Source of the DNA: a bacterium | GTDB taxonomy: Bacteria; Zixibacteria; MSB-5A5; GN15; FEB-12 | Direction of reading: 5' to 3' | Length of the DNA: 32,630 nucleotides | Assembly (NCBI GenBank): GCA_030605565.1 | Contig: JAUWIB010000058.1 | Coordinates: 1 to 32,630 of the forward strand | In this document: positions 15,555 to 23,608 of the stretch, one piece after another | Layout: each line of letters starts with the position of its first letter | Position numbering within the stretch: the first letter of the stretch is position 1 | Notes under the pieces: model-generated | Database searches by the model: none | Seen by the model: the letters and a program-made list of their open reading frames with translations, nothing else | Told to the model about the DNA's origin: nothing | Program-made: the position numbers and the translations under genes

Positions 15555-16022
15555 TCAGTTCTTGCCGTCGACAAACTGCGGCGACGGGTCGCCGTCGTTG
15601 ACATACTGAAGAATCTTGTGACTGTTTTTGAGTTCTCCCAGTTCCTCCCTGATGCGCTCGTAACGCTCTCTCAGATACTCTTCGCTTTCGGATACCAGGG
15701 TCATGTTCTTTTTGACCATGGTGGCAAGGCTGTTCACCAGCTTCTTGATTTCGGGTTTGGCCGCTGCTACGCGGAACATCCGGGGATGTTTGGCCTTCAT
15801 GGCCGCAACTTTGGTTTCAGATTGTTTGATTCGTCGGTGGCAGCGTTCTATTTCGGCGAATATATCCAGCAAGTGTTCGTCACGATTGAACTTGATCGAA
15901 TCTCGCTGTTTGTCCATCGTGATGTAAAGGGACTGATAGAACGAGTACTCTTCCTTGAGAATAAAGACCAACTCTCGTTCCAGCCGACTAATGGCATTGT
16001 AATCCAGGCTATCCATGTTCAT
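15555..16022 (-). CDS. FlgN-like flagellar chaperone
   Basis: 155 residues from an ATG at 16022 that overlaps the fliS stop (ATGA); a second ATG at 16016 is possible. All-helical and charged, with LERELVFILKEEYSFYQSLYITMDKQRDSI near the start, visible as LERELVFILKEE and YQSLYITMDKQRD. This is the typical FlgN opening, where a Leu-rich helix precedes a conserved 'xQ/R' segment. FlgN chaperones the hook-filament junction proteins FlgK and FlgL. Sequence similarity in the family is low, so the call leans on length, helices and its place between fliS and flgM. Confidence 0.75.
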   Translation of the reverse strand: MNMDSLDYNAISRLERELVFILKEEYSFYQSLYITMDKQRDSIKFNRDEHLLDIFAEIERCHRRIKQSETKVAAMKAKHPRMFRVAAAKPEIKKLVNSLATMVKKNMTLVSESEEYLRERYERIREELGELKNSHKILQYVNDGDPSPQFVDGKN

Positions 16023-16450
16023 CCAGATGTTGCAAAGCCGCCGCTTGGAATCGGTTCGGCGGGTGCGGCGGGTGCGGTTTTGACTTCCTGCTGTTTCAAC
16101 TCCGACCAACCGGCTCTGAGATTGGTCAATACATTTATGATATCGTCAATATCGGACAGATCTTTGGTCGCTTCGACGACGTTCGTTTGATTCACTATGA
16201 AGCTATAGAGCTTGCTGAGGTTGTCGGCGATCTCCCCCCCTTGCTCGTTGTCGAGGGTGGTGTAGAGATGCACCACGAATTTCTTGGCCTTTTCCAGGTG
16301 TTCGTAACCGGTTTGGTACTCTTCTTTCCGGTAGCAATCAGCGGCGGCGCGGTAGGCGGCGATGGCCCCATCATAGACTTTTATTATCAACTCTACCTGA
16401 GATTTGCCGAGTGTGTCAACAGTTTCGTACGACTTTAGCGCTCCATCCAT
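16019..16450 (-). CDS. fliS: Flagellar export chaperone FliS
   Basis: 143 residues. FliS binds the flagellin C-terminus in the cytoplasm and prevents early polymerisation. The N-terminal pattern is characteristic: SYETVDTLGKSQVELIIKVYDGAIAAYRAA, seen as ETVDTLGKSQVELI and VYDGAIAAYRAA, followed by helices with EHLEKAKKFVVHLYTTLD and a C-terminal LTNLRAGWSELKQQ. A short Pro/Ala-rich tail (about 15 residues) ends it. It lies 18 nt after fliD and overlaps the FlgN-like gene. Confidence 0.95.
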   Translation of the reverse strand: MDGALKSYETVDTLGKSQVELIIKVYDGAIAAYRAAADCYRKEEYQTGYEHLEKAKKFVVHLYTTLDNEQGGEIADNLSKLYSFIVNQTNVVEATKDLSDIDDIINVLTNLRAGWSELKQQEVKTAPAAPAEPIPSGGFATSG

Positions 16451-16468
16451 GTTGTAGTTTCCTATGTG

Positions 16469-18811
16469 TTATTTGCGGTCTCTTCCTAGTGTCCAGTTGT
16501 TGTTTATACCGGCCAACTGCGTTGTCAGGAATTGCTGCTCAGCAGCCATCCGGCTAAGGGCCATTTCCATCTCGTAAAACTGTTGCAATAAAGTCTCACG
16601 ACGGATAGCCAGCCGTTCATCGATATCTTCGATGCGGCCCTCGAGGGTTTCAATCTGTTTTTCATATGACAAAACGCGCCTGGCGAATGTCCCATCACGG
16701 GGCAGAGTCAAGCTTGTGATAGTATCCGATATCTGAGACGCCACACCCCTGGTAGGCGTGATAGTTCCCTCGACTCCATCGACCAGGTCAGCAGCCGTCA
16801 TAGTTATTAGGAGCCTCAGGCCGTCGGTAGTCTCGTTGTCCTCCTTACCAATCAGGAATTGACCACTTCCGTCCGCCTCTTCCCCGTTTATCGTTCCCTC
16901 AACATCCAGTCCATTGATCGATTCAACACTGGCCAGACCCAGGATGGAGTAGGCGGTGTCCGAAATGGAGGTGTCGCGCGTTATTTCCGAGGATGAACCA
17001 TAGGTGCCGCTGGAGAATTTGAGGTAGCCGGTACCGTCCTCATTATCGACCCATTCCACCGAGATACCACGGTTTCCGATATTGGAATCGGCATCTATCT
17101 GATCCTGCAGTTCTTCGACGAGTGCGGCAGTACTGGAATAGGTACCTTCTCCCAGCAGTATTTCATTGGATTCAAGGCTATCAATTGTCAGTTTCAGTTT
17201 ATTGTTGGTGGCGTCTATTACGATCGCTTCGGTTGCCGGATCGGTAATACCTGATCCGGTCATAGTACCCACTGTCGCTGCCTGGGTGATGTCGACATCA
17301 AATGAGGTTCCAACCTTGGTCTTGGATCCGGAGCCGGAGAATTCGATCAGGCTGTTACTTGACACCCCGGCCCCGGTAAAGAGGTTGATGATATCATCAA
17401 GATTGCCCACCAACGCCTCTTCAAGCTTGGTGTTGTCGTATATGCCCAGCGTGCCGTCAGTTTTGGTTCTGATGCCGATAGTGTAAAGCTGATTGAACTT
17501 CGATTCGACGCCGGCGACGGTTCCGGAAACCACCGACCGCAATGTGCTCTGCATCGACCAGACCGTGACATCACCAAACAAGATTCCGGAGCCACCGGTG
17601 TCACTGTTGTATGTATTCTGGTTATCAATGAACTCTACGACGCCGTTAAAGGCATCGATGAAACCCTTGATCTTGGCTTTGATGGAGGCAACATCGATAT
17701 CCGTCTTGATACTGACGCTATCCCCTGGGTCAGTTTCTTTCTTGGCGTATATCGTCACCCCGGCAATAACGTCCTTCAGGGTGTTCGTATCCGAAGTTAC
17801 CGTAATGGGCGAACCTGAGCCGCCGGATGACCCCAGCGCCAACTTAGCATCCGAGGCCTCCTGAAGCAGCGGCGTGAAGGTCGAGACCTGAAATTCATCC
17901 CCGGCAGTCAGCGTACCGGCGCCAAAAGTAAGGTACAGACCGTCGGCCCCGTCCCCGGTAAGTTGTACTTCGGAATCGGCGGCATCGACATCGATGCTGC
18001 CGGAGTTGGCGCCGTCAGTCCAGTTGATAGTGATCGTCCCACCACCGAGGGTCATCTCTCCTGAGCCCTGGACAGTGAAAGTAAAAGTCTTGTTCTCTGT
18101 GCCGGTATACGATGCGCTGTCGCCGAGGGCGATAGTAGATGTTGACCCGGATGCGCTCTTAACAGTCTCAGGCGAATCAAAACTGCTGGTGGTGTATTCG
18201 AGGTTGAGCCCATCGGTCAAATTACTGGTGATCTCAATTGTATTGGCTCGTCCGGTCTTATCGGCGCTCAATATCAGACGGTACGAATTCAAGTCAGAGC
18301 CATCATTAATGATAGTGGCCGTGACACCAATGTCGGCGTCATTAATGGCTGTTTTTATGCCGATCAGACTGTTGTTTGTTTCGTCGATTGTGATCGTTTT
18401 GGGGGTAGCGCTGCCAACGCCGATCTCTATCGTCCCTGTGCCCAGATCAGACAAGGATTCATCGGAGAAACCCTGGCTGGCAATCTGATGGTTTCGCGCC
18501 AGTGACAAAACCTGAATATCGTAGGAGCCGGTCCCCGTCCGCCCGGTAGTGGTAGCAGTGAGAAAGGCGGAATCCGAAACCGTGACCTTGGACTGCTCGA
18601 AAGTGCTCGTTCTGGTCAAGCTGGAGATTTGGGTCTGAAGCGCCAGGAATCTCGCTTCGAGAGCTTTGAAGGCCGAGACGATGTTGGTTTTTACAGCTTT
18701 GTCGTACTCGAGCAGAACGGCATTCTGGCGTTCCAACTCAATCATCTTGTCTACAATTGAAACGGTATCAAGGCCCGACTGAAGACCTGTAATGGAAGAT
18801 GTGCCCGGCAT
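16469..18811 (-). CDS. fliD: Flagellar cap protein FliD
   Basis: 780 residues, longer than the roughly 450-650 usual. FliD (HAP2) forms the filament cap that folds flagellin subunits. The N-terminal domain has SITGLQSGLDTVSIVDKMIE and a coiled region to about 75, followed by NHQIASQGFSD. The middle is enlarged, with two Thr/Ser/Asp-rich segments (about 215-320 and 500-620) of immunoglobulin-like character and repeats of EIT/DIT pieces. The C-terminal domain (ATIDAFNGVVEFIDNQ-like FIDAFNGVVEFIDNQN at about 390, and LEGRIEDIDERLAIRRETLL near the end) is conserved. The ATG has GGAGG 5 nt upstream. It lies downstream of fliC and upstream of fliS. Confidence 0.95.
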   Translation of the reverse strand: MPGTSSITGLQSGLDTVSIVDKMIELERQNAVLLEYDKAVKTNIVSAFKALEARFLALQTQISSLTRTSTFEQSKVTVSDSAFLTATTTGRTGTGSYDIQVLSLARNHQIASQGFSDESLSDLGTGTIEIGVGSATPKTITIDETNNSLIGIKTAINDADIGVTATIINDGSDLNSYRLILSADKTGRANTIEITSNLTDGLNLEYTTSSFDSPETVKSASGSTSTIALGDSASYTGTENKTFTFTVQGSGEMTLGGGTITINWTDGANSGSIDVDAADSEVQLTGDGADGLYLTFGAGTLTAGDEFQVSTFTPLLQEASDAKLALGSSGGSGSPITVTSDTNTLKDVIAGVTIYAKKETDPGDSVSIKTDIDVASIKAKIKGFIDAFNGVVEFIDNQNTYNSDTGGSGILFGDVTVWSMQSTLRSVVSGTVAGVESKFNQLYTIGIRTKTDGTLGIYDNTKLEEALVGNLDDIINLFTGAGVSSNSLIEFSGSGSKTKVGTSFDVDITQAATVGTMTGSGITDPATEAIVIDATNNKLKLTIDSLESNEILLGEGTYSSTAALVEELQDQIDADSNIGNRGISVEWVDNEDGTGYLKFSSGTYGSSSEITRDTSISDTAYSILGLASVESINGLDVEGTINGEEADGSGQFLIGKEDNETTDGLRLLITMTAADLVDGVEGTITPTRGVASQISDTITSLTLPRDGTFARRVLSYEKQIETLEGRIEDIDERLAIRRETLLQQFYEMEMALSRMAAEQQFLTTQLAGINNNWTLGRDRK

Positions 18812-18871
18812 CGTTACCTCCTGTACCTGCCGACATCAATGTCATTGTCCGGTAGCGTCTGCATAATCGAA

Positions 18872-18901
18872 TTCCGGGGGGAAGTGACCCTCCCCCCGGA
18901 A
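18872..18901 (-). terminator. GC-rich hairpin after fliC
   Basis: TTCCGGGGGGA and TCCCCCCGGAA form a perfect 11-bp stem with an 8-nt loop, between the fliC stop and fliD. No T-tract follows on the minus strand (TTCGATTATG) or on the plus strand. It therefore fits an mRNA-stabilising or partial terminator element that keeps flagellin message above that of fliD. Confidence 0.6.
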
Positions 18902-18925
18902 GTATAGTTCCTATGTACTATTCTA

Positions 18926-21148
18926 CTAACCGAAGAGCGACAGAACCACCTGCGGAACCTGGTTAGCCTGGGCAAGCATGGCCGTGCCGGCCTGCATCAG
19001 GATCTGGTTCTTGGTGAATTCCGACATCTCCGCGGCCATATCGGTGTCACGAATCTGCGACTCGGAAGCCGTAAGGTTCTGAGCGGCAACACGCAGGTTT
19101 CTCAGGTTGGATTCCAGAGTGTTCTTCTGGAAGCTACCGAGAGTACCACGAGTCGTAGACACTTCGTTAATAGCCTGGTCAATGACGCTCTGAGCATCCT
19201 GGGCGCCCTGGGCGGTAGTAACATCAATCCCCGACAGCGATGTGAACATGTTGCCGGCAATGTTATTACCAAGGGCCGTGCTGGCCATGTTGCGCAGAGA
19301 GATGCGAGCTGTCTGGCCGACATTACCACCAATCTGGAAGACCAGTGACTGGTCGAGGTTGCTGATGGTCTCGTTACCGCCTGAGGAAGTCAGGCCGTAA
19401 TTGACCACAATCGACTCTGTCCGATCAGCATTGTAAATCGTCGCATTGACACCGGCCGTGGCGGTAGTCGCCGGACCACCGTCGAGTTGGACAGCATACC
19501 GGATCGCTGTCGCAGTCAACAGCATGTTGCCGGTGTTAATGCCGGTTTCCGTTCCACTCATAGTTGCTTCGGCGTACTGGATCGACAAAGTGCTGCGAGT
19601 GGAGTCACCGATAGCGGCTGAACCCAGAGTAAAGGTCTGCTGAGTACCACCGTCGCTGGCTTTGATCGAAGAGATGGTGTTGCTGTAACCGTTGAAGTTC
19701 ACAAGAGCGTCAACACCGGTCGTTGCCACACTATCGGTACCGCCAAAGCCCAGAACATTCTGGAGTTCTTCGGTGTCGGCGCCAACTGACACCTGGGTGA
19801 CTGAGAAGTCAGAACCTTCGTCAACCGTCTGAATCTGGATCTTGTCGGTTCCTTCCAGAACAGCCTGGATATCACTGGTTGCACTGGCATAAGTGGCGCC
19901 GGCAATCGCGGTGTTAATCGCCGTGATCAGAGTAGCCATGTCGCTGTAGGTACCATTGGCAACTGTGATGGTTTCAGCGGTCAGAGTACCCGCCAAATTG
20001 GTAACGGTTGTGAAATCCAGGGTTGCGTCGGAGATACCACGATCTGACCCCTGCGCAAACGCCACAACAGTGTTAGCCGCAGTCGTCGAAGAGGCTTCGG
20101 TGTGGATCGCGAACTGAGCACCCTTGTTGGCCGCTACGAATTGCAGCGACTGGTTTGCGTCAACAGCAACCGTCAACTGAGAATCGACCTTACCGGCCAG
20201 GTTGGTGTTAGCATCCAAAGCAGCCTGAACAGCAGTTTCAATAGTGGCTGCATCGGCGTCGTCGGCTATGGTGACCGTGATGGCTTCGGTGATTTGCGTT
20301 CCACCATATTCCTGGTAACTGATATTGAAGGTATAGTTACCTGAATAGTCACCGAGGGCGCTGTTGGCGCCTGTGGTTGACATACCCGCTGCCGCCGTCA
20401 GGGTGGCGGTGGCATCGGCATCAGTCACAGCAGCCTCGACTGTAATACCTTGACCCCAGGCATCCGTGATAGCGATAGAATCGGTTGTGCGCTTGGCTAC
20501 ATCAGAAGCCTGAACGACGTCGAGATTGTGAATGCCTTCGGCCAGGTTGTACGGATCGCCATCGGTGTTGTTAAGCGAAATACCCAGCGAAGTCGTATTC
20601 AGGGTGGCAGCTGCGTCGGCTGTTTTCACCGCGGCCAGCGCATAGGTACCGGTCCCGAGCTGAGAATTGGTCAGGGTCACAAGGGATGTGTTTGCGGTGG
20701 TGATAGTGGCCACATTCTCCTTGGTGCCATCCAGAAGGTTCTTGGTGCCAAACTGGGTGTTGACTGCGATACGATCGATGGTCGCAATCGCGTTCTTAAT
20801 CTCCGCCTGGTCGGCAGCCAACTGGTCGGCGTCGTTGAAGCCTTCGTTGGCGGCGTGAATGGCCAATTCCCTCATTCCAGTTAACAGAGTGTTCATCTCA
20901 GTGAGCGCACCCTCAGCAGTCTGAATCATGTTGATACTGCCTTCGGAGTTGCCTATCGCGCGGTTAAGACCGGCGATCTGAGCCCGGAACTGCTCACTGA
21001 TAACCAGACCGGCAGGATCATCTGATCCTTTGTTGATCCGGAAACCGGATGACAGCTTCTGCATCGAACTGGTGAGAGCGTTTACGGTGCCCACCAGGTT
21101 ACGATGCGCGTTCATGGCCGCCAAGTTGTGGTTAATGCGAAGTGACAT
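18926..21148 (-). CDS. fliC: Flagellin with enlarged surface domain
   Basis: 740 residues; typical flagellins are about 270-500. The conserved D0/D1 ends are complete: the N-terminus MSLRINHNLAAMNAHRNL, LSSGFRINKGSDDPAGL and GALTEMNTLLTGMRELA (to about 145), and the C-terminus from about 650 with FQKNTLESNLRNL, ASESQIRDTDMAAEM and the final QVPQVVLSLFG. Between them lie about 500 residues rich in Thr, Ala, Asp and Gly, forming surface domains with repeated 'TLTAxTITVANGTYSD'-like segments that resemble flagellin hook-IN modules. No Cys is evident. A strong AAGGAGGA site lies before the ATG. Expression is expected from the sigma-28 promoter at 21366-21392. Confidence 0.98.
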   Translation of the reverse strand: MSLRINHNLAAMNAHRNLVGTVNALTSSMQKLSSGFRINKGSDDPAGLVISEQFRAQIAGLNRAIGNSEGSINMIQTAEGALTEMNTLLTGMRELAIHAANEGFNDADQLAADQAEIKNAIATIDRIAVNTQFGTKNLLDGTKENVATITTANTSLVTLTNSQLGTGTYALAAVKTADAAATLNTTSLGISLNNTDGDPYNLAEGIHNLDVVQASDVAKRTTDSIAITDAWGQGITVEAAVTDADATATLTAAAGMSTTGANSALGDYSGNYTFNISYQEYGGTQITEAITVTIADDADAATIETAVQAALDANTNLAGKVDSQLTVAVDANQSLQFVAANKGAQFAIHTEASSTTAANTVVAFAQGSDRGISDATLDFTTVTNLAGTLTAETITVANGTYSDMATLITAINTAIAGATYASATSDIQAVLEGTDKIQIQTVDEGSDFSVTQVSVGADTEELQNVLGFGGTDSVATTGVDALVNFNGYSNTISSIKASDGGTQQTFTLGSAAIGDSTRSTLSIQYAEATMSGTETGINTGNMLLTATAIRYAVQLDGGPATTATAGVNATIYNADRTESIVVNYGLTSSGGNETISNLDQSLVFQIGGNVGQTARISLRNMASTALGNNIAGNMFTSLSGIDVTTAQGAQDAQSVIDQAINEVSTTRGTLGSFQKNTLESNLRNLRVAAQNLTASESQIRDTDMAAEMSEFTKNQILMQAGTAMLAQANQVPQVVLSLFG

Positions 21149-21154
21149 GCGTCA

Positions 21155-21162
21155 ATCCTCCT
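21155..21162 (-). promoter_or_regulatory. Strong fliC ribosome binding site
   Basis: AAGGAGGA on the minus strand, 6 nt before the fliC ATG. It supports the chosen start and contains GGA, which could serve as a second CsrA-type site next to the leader hairpin. Confidence 0.8.
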
Positions 21163-21168
21163 TGAAAC

Positions 21169-21190
21169 GTTGGGGGCATCCTTACCCCAC
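21169..21190 (-). promoter_or_regulatory. fliC leader hairpin with GGA loop
   Basis: On the minus strand GTGGGG and CCCCCAAC pair (one bulge) around a loop with TAAGGATG, ending 7 nt before the Shine-Dalgarno. Loop-presented AAGGAU matches the core CsrA-binding pattern. In Bacillus, CsrA represses flagellin (hag) through two such leader sites, one over the Shine-Dalgarno. Function here is inference. Confidence 0.4.
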
Positions 21191-21365
21191 TTTCAGTTTA
21201 TTAGATTGGTTTGTGTTCAATACAAAGTCACTTCCAATGTCTGCATCTATGGAGCCACCGTCCGATATGACCCGTTTCGAGCTACAACAAGCCCGCGTTC
21301 TATCCTCCTTTCCAGGATTCATCTATCTTACCCTATCTCATAGTTCTATCGTTTTCCTAAGTTAA

Positions 21366-21392
21366 TAATCGGCAGAAACTTGAACAACTTTA
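21366..21392 (-). promoter_or_regulatory. Sigma-28 (FliA) promoter of fliC
   Basis: On the minus strand TAAAGTTG (21392-21385), an 11-nt spacer, and GCCGATTA (21373-21366). Against the enterobacterial consensus TAAAGTTT-N11-GCCGATAA this is 14 of 16. Transcription would start near 21358, leaving a leader of about 210 nt. The spacing and flagellin downstream make this a confident call. Confidence 0.88.
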
Positions 21393-21596
21393 TAGGATCA
21401 GTCCAATTCATTATCAGTTCTTTATCGGCGAGTTTGCGAGACGAGTTCTGCAACTGGGTCATTGGGAATTCAGCTTCTTGAATCCTGCCAAGCTTGAGTT
21501 TCAGTACCCATTCAGAGGGATTAGGATAAGGCAGAGCTCATAATCCAACGATTAGCCGCTGTTGGGTTGGTTGACACCAGTTGTGATGGCCGGTGA

Positions 21597-21621
21597 GGAC
21601 GATTTATCGTTCAAATCGTCC
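21597..21621. repeat. Perfect 9-bp hairpin
   Basis: GGACGATTT and AAATCGTCC with the loop ATCGTTC. No T-tract follows on either strand. It sits directly before the first copy of the 26-bp direct repeat. Confidence 0.6.
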
Positions 21622-21623
21622 CG

Positions 21624-21649
21624 ATTAGGTTGCCGTGGTCGCTGGCAGG
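21624..21649. repeat. 26-bp direct repeat, copy 1
   Basis: Starts ATTAGGTTGCCGTGGTCG and continues CTGGCAGG; identical to 21830-21855. The copies are 206 bp apart and enclose three hairpins. Confidence 0.9.
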
Positions 21650-21691
21650 CGTAGGGAGGCTGTCCCACAAGTTGCTTTTTCTGTCGCGTAG

Positions 21692-21713
21692 CGGCGGGGC
21701 TTGTCTCCGCCGG
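21692..21713. repeat. GC-rich hairpin between the direct repeats
   Basis: CGGCGG and CCGCCG with inner G-T/G-C pairs and a short loop, about 8 bp of stem. Part of the hairpin-rich cassette between the direct repeats. Confidence 0.45.
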
Positions 21714-21758
21714 CCACAAGTGCCTTCCATTGGGACGACGCAAGGCTGCCCCCTATGC

Positions 21759-21823
21759 GGTGGACGTCCTCGTCTACCGGGTTCACCCCGAAAAGCTGTC
21801 GGCGCACGGGGACGTACGCCGAC
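21759..21823. repeat. BIME-like inverted hairpin pair, copy A
   Basis: Two hairpins in opposite orientation. The first (21759-21778) is GGTGGACG-TCCT-CGTCTACC. The second (21798-21823), read on the minus strand, has GTCGGCGTAC and GTGCGCCGAC around the loop GTCCCC. Both share the ACGTCC-CGT core with the pair at 31984-32058, and stem differences are mostly compensated. The layout resembles REP/BIME elements of enterobacteria. Confidence 0.65.
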
Positions 21824-21829
21824 GACAAA

Positions 21830-21855
21830 ATTAGGTTGCCGTGGTCGCTGGCAGG
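21830..21855. repeat. 26-bp direct repeat, copy 2
   Basis: Identical to 21624-21649 and in the same orientation. It closes the 232-bp hairpin-rich cassette. Confidence 0.9.
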
Positions 21856-22078
21856 GTCCCGGACCACCAAAGCCTTCAGAGTTTGGTCGTAACTGCCGAC
21901 AAATAGATATATGGACGAAACAATCACCTTTCGTCGGTGAGCCGACTGATTGATAATGGCACAGGCACAGTCGAAGCGACTCAAAGTCCGGCACTTCTGT
22001 CAGAAGGAACCATTGGGCGTGGCTGTCAAGATTGCGCTGGGTATCATCCATCTGAAAACACGGGCAAACGGGCAGGGG

Positions 22079-22107
22079 TTGACATCGGTTCGCGGATAGC
22101 GATTAAG
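22079..22107 (+). promoter_or_regulatory. Weak candidate promoter of the plus-strand receiver gene
   Basis: TTGACA (22079-22084), 17 nt, then ATTAAG (22102-22107). The -35 is perfect and the -10 poor. It lies 35 nt before the ATG. Confidence 0.35.
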
Positions 22108-22141
22108 TTGGCCCGATTTCACGAAAGTGAAGGGATTTGTA

Positions 22142-22654
22142 ATGGGGTCTAATGAGCTTGAGACACAGTTGGAACTTGGACTCAGTCCGGTTCAGAAAGC
22201 AACAACGCCTGACCGTTCGCATGGTTCAATGTCCCAACGGGAAGGGCGCCGGGCCGACAAAACAACCGAACATACGATTCTGATAGTGGACGACGAGAAA
22301 TCGATCCTCAACGCAATTAAGAGGTCGCTGTCCGGCGACAATTACCAGATCCTTACCGCAGACAATCCCCAAGAAGCTTTGGGACTATTAGCCACCAATC
22401 AGTTTTCCGTGATTGTCAGCGATTATACCATGCCGAGCATGTCTGGAGCGGATTTCCTGTGTATCGTCAGGAAAAAGCAACCACGTTGCATTCGCATTAT
22501 GCTGACCGGAGGCACCGAAACCGAAAATGTACCAAACGAAATAGCTGAAAGCATTCTGCACTGTCAGAGGTTCATTACCAAACCGTGGGATGATGACCAA
22601 CTACGGCTGGCCATCCGAGAGTGTATTGTCCAGTACGAGGATTCCGGCAAGTAG
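22142..22654 (+). CDS. Single-domain response regulator (KPW type)
   Basis: 170 residues from the ATG at 22142, which has AAGGGA 6 nt upstream; an in-frame GTG at 22127 is less likely. A poorly conserved, hydrophilic lead of about 43 residues precedes one REC domain: ILIVDDE (acidic pair D50/D51), the phospho-acceptor D94 in VSDYTMPSMSG, T122 in MLTGG and K147 in FITKPWDDDQ. There is no output domain. It is the only plus-strand gene of the signalling cluster and points toward the HDOD gene, which it meets tail to tail. The receiver resembles the four others in the cluster (shared KPW), so it is probably a duplicate acting as a phosphate sink or adaptor. Partner unknown. Confidence 0.88.
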   Translation: MGSNELETQLELGLSPVQKATTPDRSHGSMSQREGRRADKTTEHTILIVDDEKSILNAIKRSLSGDNYQILTADNPQEALGLLATNQFSVIVSDYTMPSMSGADFLCIVRKKQPRCIRIMLTGGTETENVPNEIAESILHCQRFITKPWDDDQLRLAIRECIVQYEDSGK

Positions 22655-22768
22655 ATTCTGTTCTGAAGAAGAACATCGGCACTTCATGGTGCAGCATCCA
22701 TCGCGGCCCTCGAATTTCATCGAAAAGCGCTGCATCCTCCTCCCCAATCCAATGGCTAAGCGGGACCA

Positions 22769-23608
22769 TCAGGGGCTGCTGAAGATATGCTCGGCGTCAT
22801 CGATTTCCGAGAGGGCATCGGTCAGAATGACTTCAAGGTCACTAATCTCCAGATTCAACTGTTGCCATGCAGCACAAGAGAAATCGGTAGCGTAGCTCGA
22901 AGCGCTGAAACCTACGGCCATCGTGTGACACAGCAGGTCCGCCATTGACACTGCCCCCACCAGCAACGAATAAGCTTCCGGCGCCTGTTCGGGACAATGG
23001 TGTTTCCCTATCATGTGTGTAATACTCTTCGGGAAATTCCATTTTTCTGCAAGCAGGGCGCCAACTGTCTGGTGATCTACGCCAAAGAATTCGGCTTCAT
23101 CCTCAATATCGGTGACGGCCGCTCTTTCATAATAGAAAGCATTGAATTTCTCAGCATCAGCGCTGGCAAACACAAGTCTCCCCACATCGTGCAAGAGTCC
23201 CCCCATCATGGCCTCGTTTTGGGTGTCCTTACTCTGGCCCCGACACAGATGCTTGGTGATAGTACCGACCCCAAAACTGTGCCGCCAGAAGTCATTTATG
23301 TCAAGAACCGAATCGCCGGGGGCAAGGGTGTGAAACACCGCAGTCGACAGCGCCAATTGATGTAAGGCGTTGAAACCCAGAATAGCTACTGCCTCTTCGA
23401 TCGAAGATACTCCCTGGCTAATCCCGTAGAAGGGAGAATTCACCAGTTTGAGCACCCTGGCCACAATGGCCGTGTCTTTCTCCAGAATCTGCGCCACTTC
23501 ACGGCTGCCCACATCATCCCGTTTGGTAAGTGACTGCAACCTGATCACAACGCCCGGCATGGCCGGCAGATCCTTGAGTCTTTCAGCTATTGAGTTGCAG
23601 GTTTCCAT
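22769..23608 (-). CDS. HDOD-domain signalling protein
   Basis: 279 residues, the HDOD domain filling the whole protein. Visible: LPAMPGVVIRLQSL, EKDTAIVARVLKLVNSPFYG, SIEEAVAILGFNALHQLALS, FWRHSFGVGTITKHL and GGLLHDVGRLVF. It is a paralogue of the HDOD protein at 14136-15023, sharing RVLKLxNSxFYG and FWRHS. HDOD proteins commonly act next to two-component and cyclic-di-GMP proteins. It is the last gene of the signalling operon; its ATG directly follows the stop of the 57-residue protein, which implies coupled translation. Confidence 0.9.
   Translation of the reverse strand: METCNSIAERLKDLPAMPGVVIRLQSLTKRDDVGSREVAQILEKDTAIVARVLKLVNSPFYGISQGVSSIEEAVAILGFNALHQLALSTAVFHTLAPGDSVLDINDFWRHSFGVGTITKHLCRGQSKDTQNEAMMGGLLHDVGRLVFASADAEKFNAFYYERAAVTDIEDEAEFFGVDHQTVGALLAEKWNFPKSITHMIGKHHCPEQAPEAYSLLVGAVSMADLLCHTMAVGFSASSYATDFSCAAWQQLNLEISDLEVILTDALSEIDDAEHIFSSP

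Larger units (their letters stand above)
21149..22141. other. Gene-free stretch with promoter and repeats
   Basis: About 1 kb between fliC and the divergent receiver gene. It holds the fliC leader (to about 21358), its sigma-28 promoter, a 9-bp hairpin, a 26-bp direct repeat, an inverted hairpin pair and a weak plus-strand promoter. Short open frames exist on both strands but show no protein-like composition, ribosome site or known domain. The remaining sequence (about 21400-21590 and 21860-22075) shows nothing I can name. Confidence 0.7.

Noticed and set aside
21422-21429. A second GCCGATAA upstream of fliC
   Set aside because: A perfect sigma-28 -10 on the minus strand, but the sequence 11 nt upstream (GAACTCGT) is not a -35, and a better promoter lies downstream.
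21624-21855. CRISPR array
   Set aside because: Only two repeats 206 bp apart, with no regular spacers and no cas genes.
21552-22051. Short Arg/Pro-rich open frames
   Set aside because: They overlap hairpins and direct repeats and have no ribosome site or domain.
22655-22768. Bidirectional terminator between the receiver and HDOD genes
   Set aside because: Only a 6-bp TGCAGC/GCTGCA pairing over a long loop and no T-tract.
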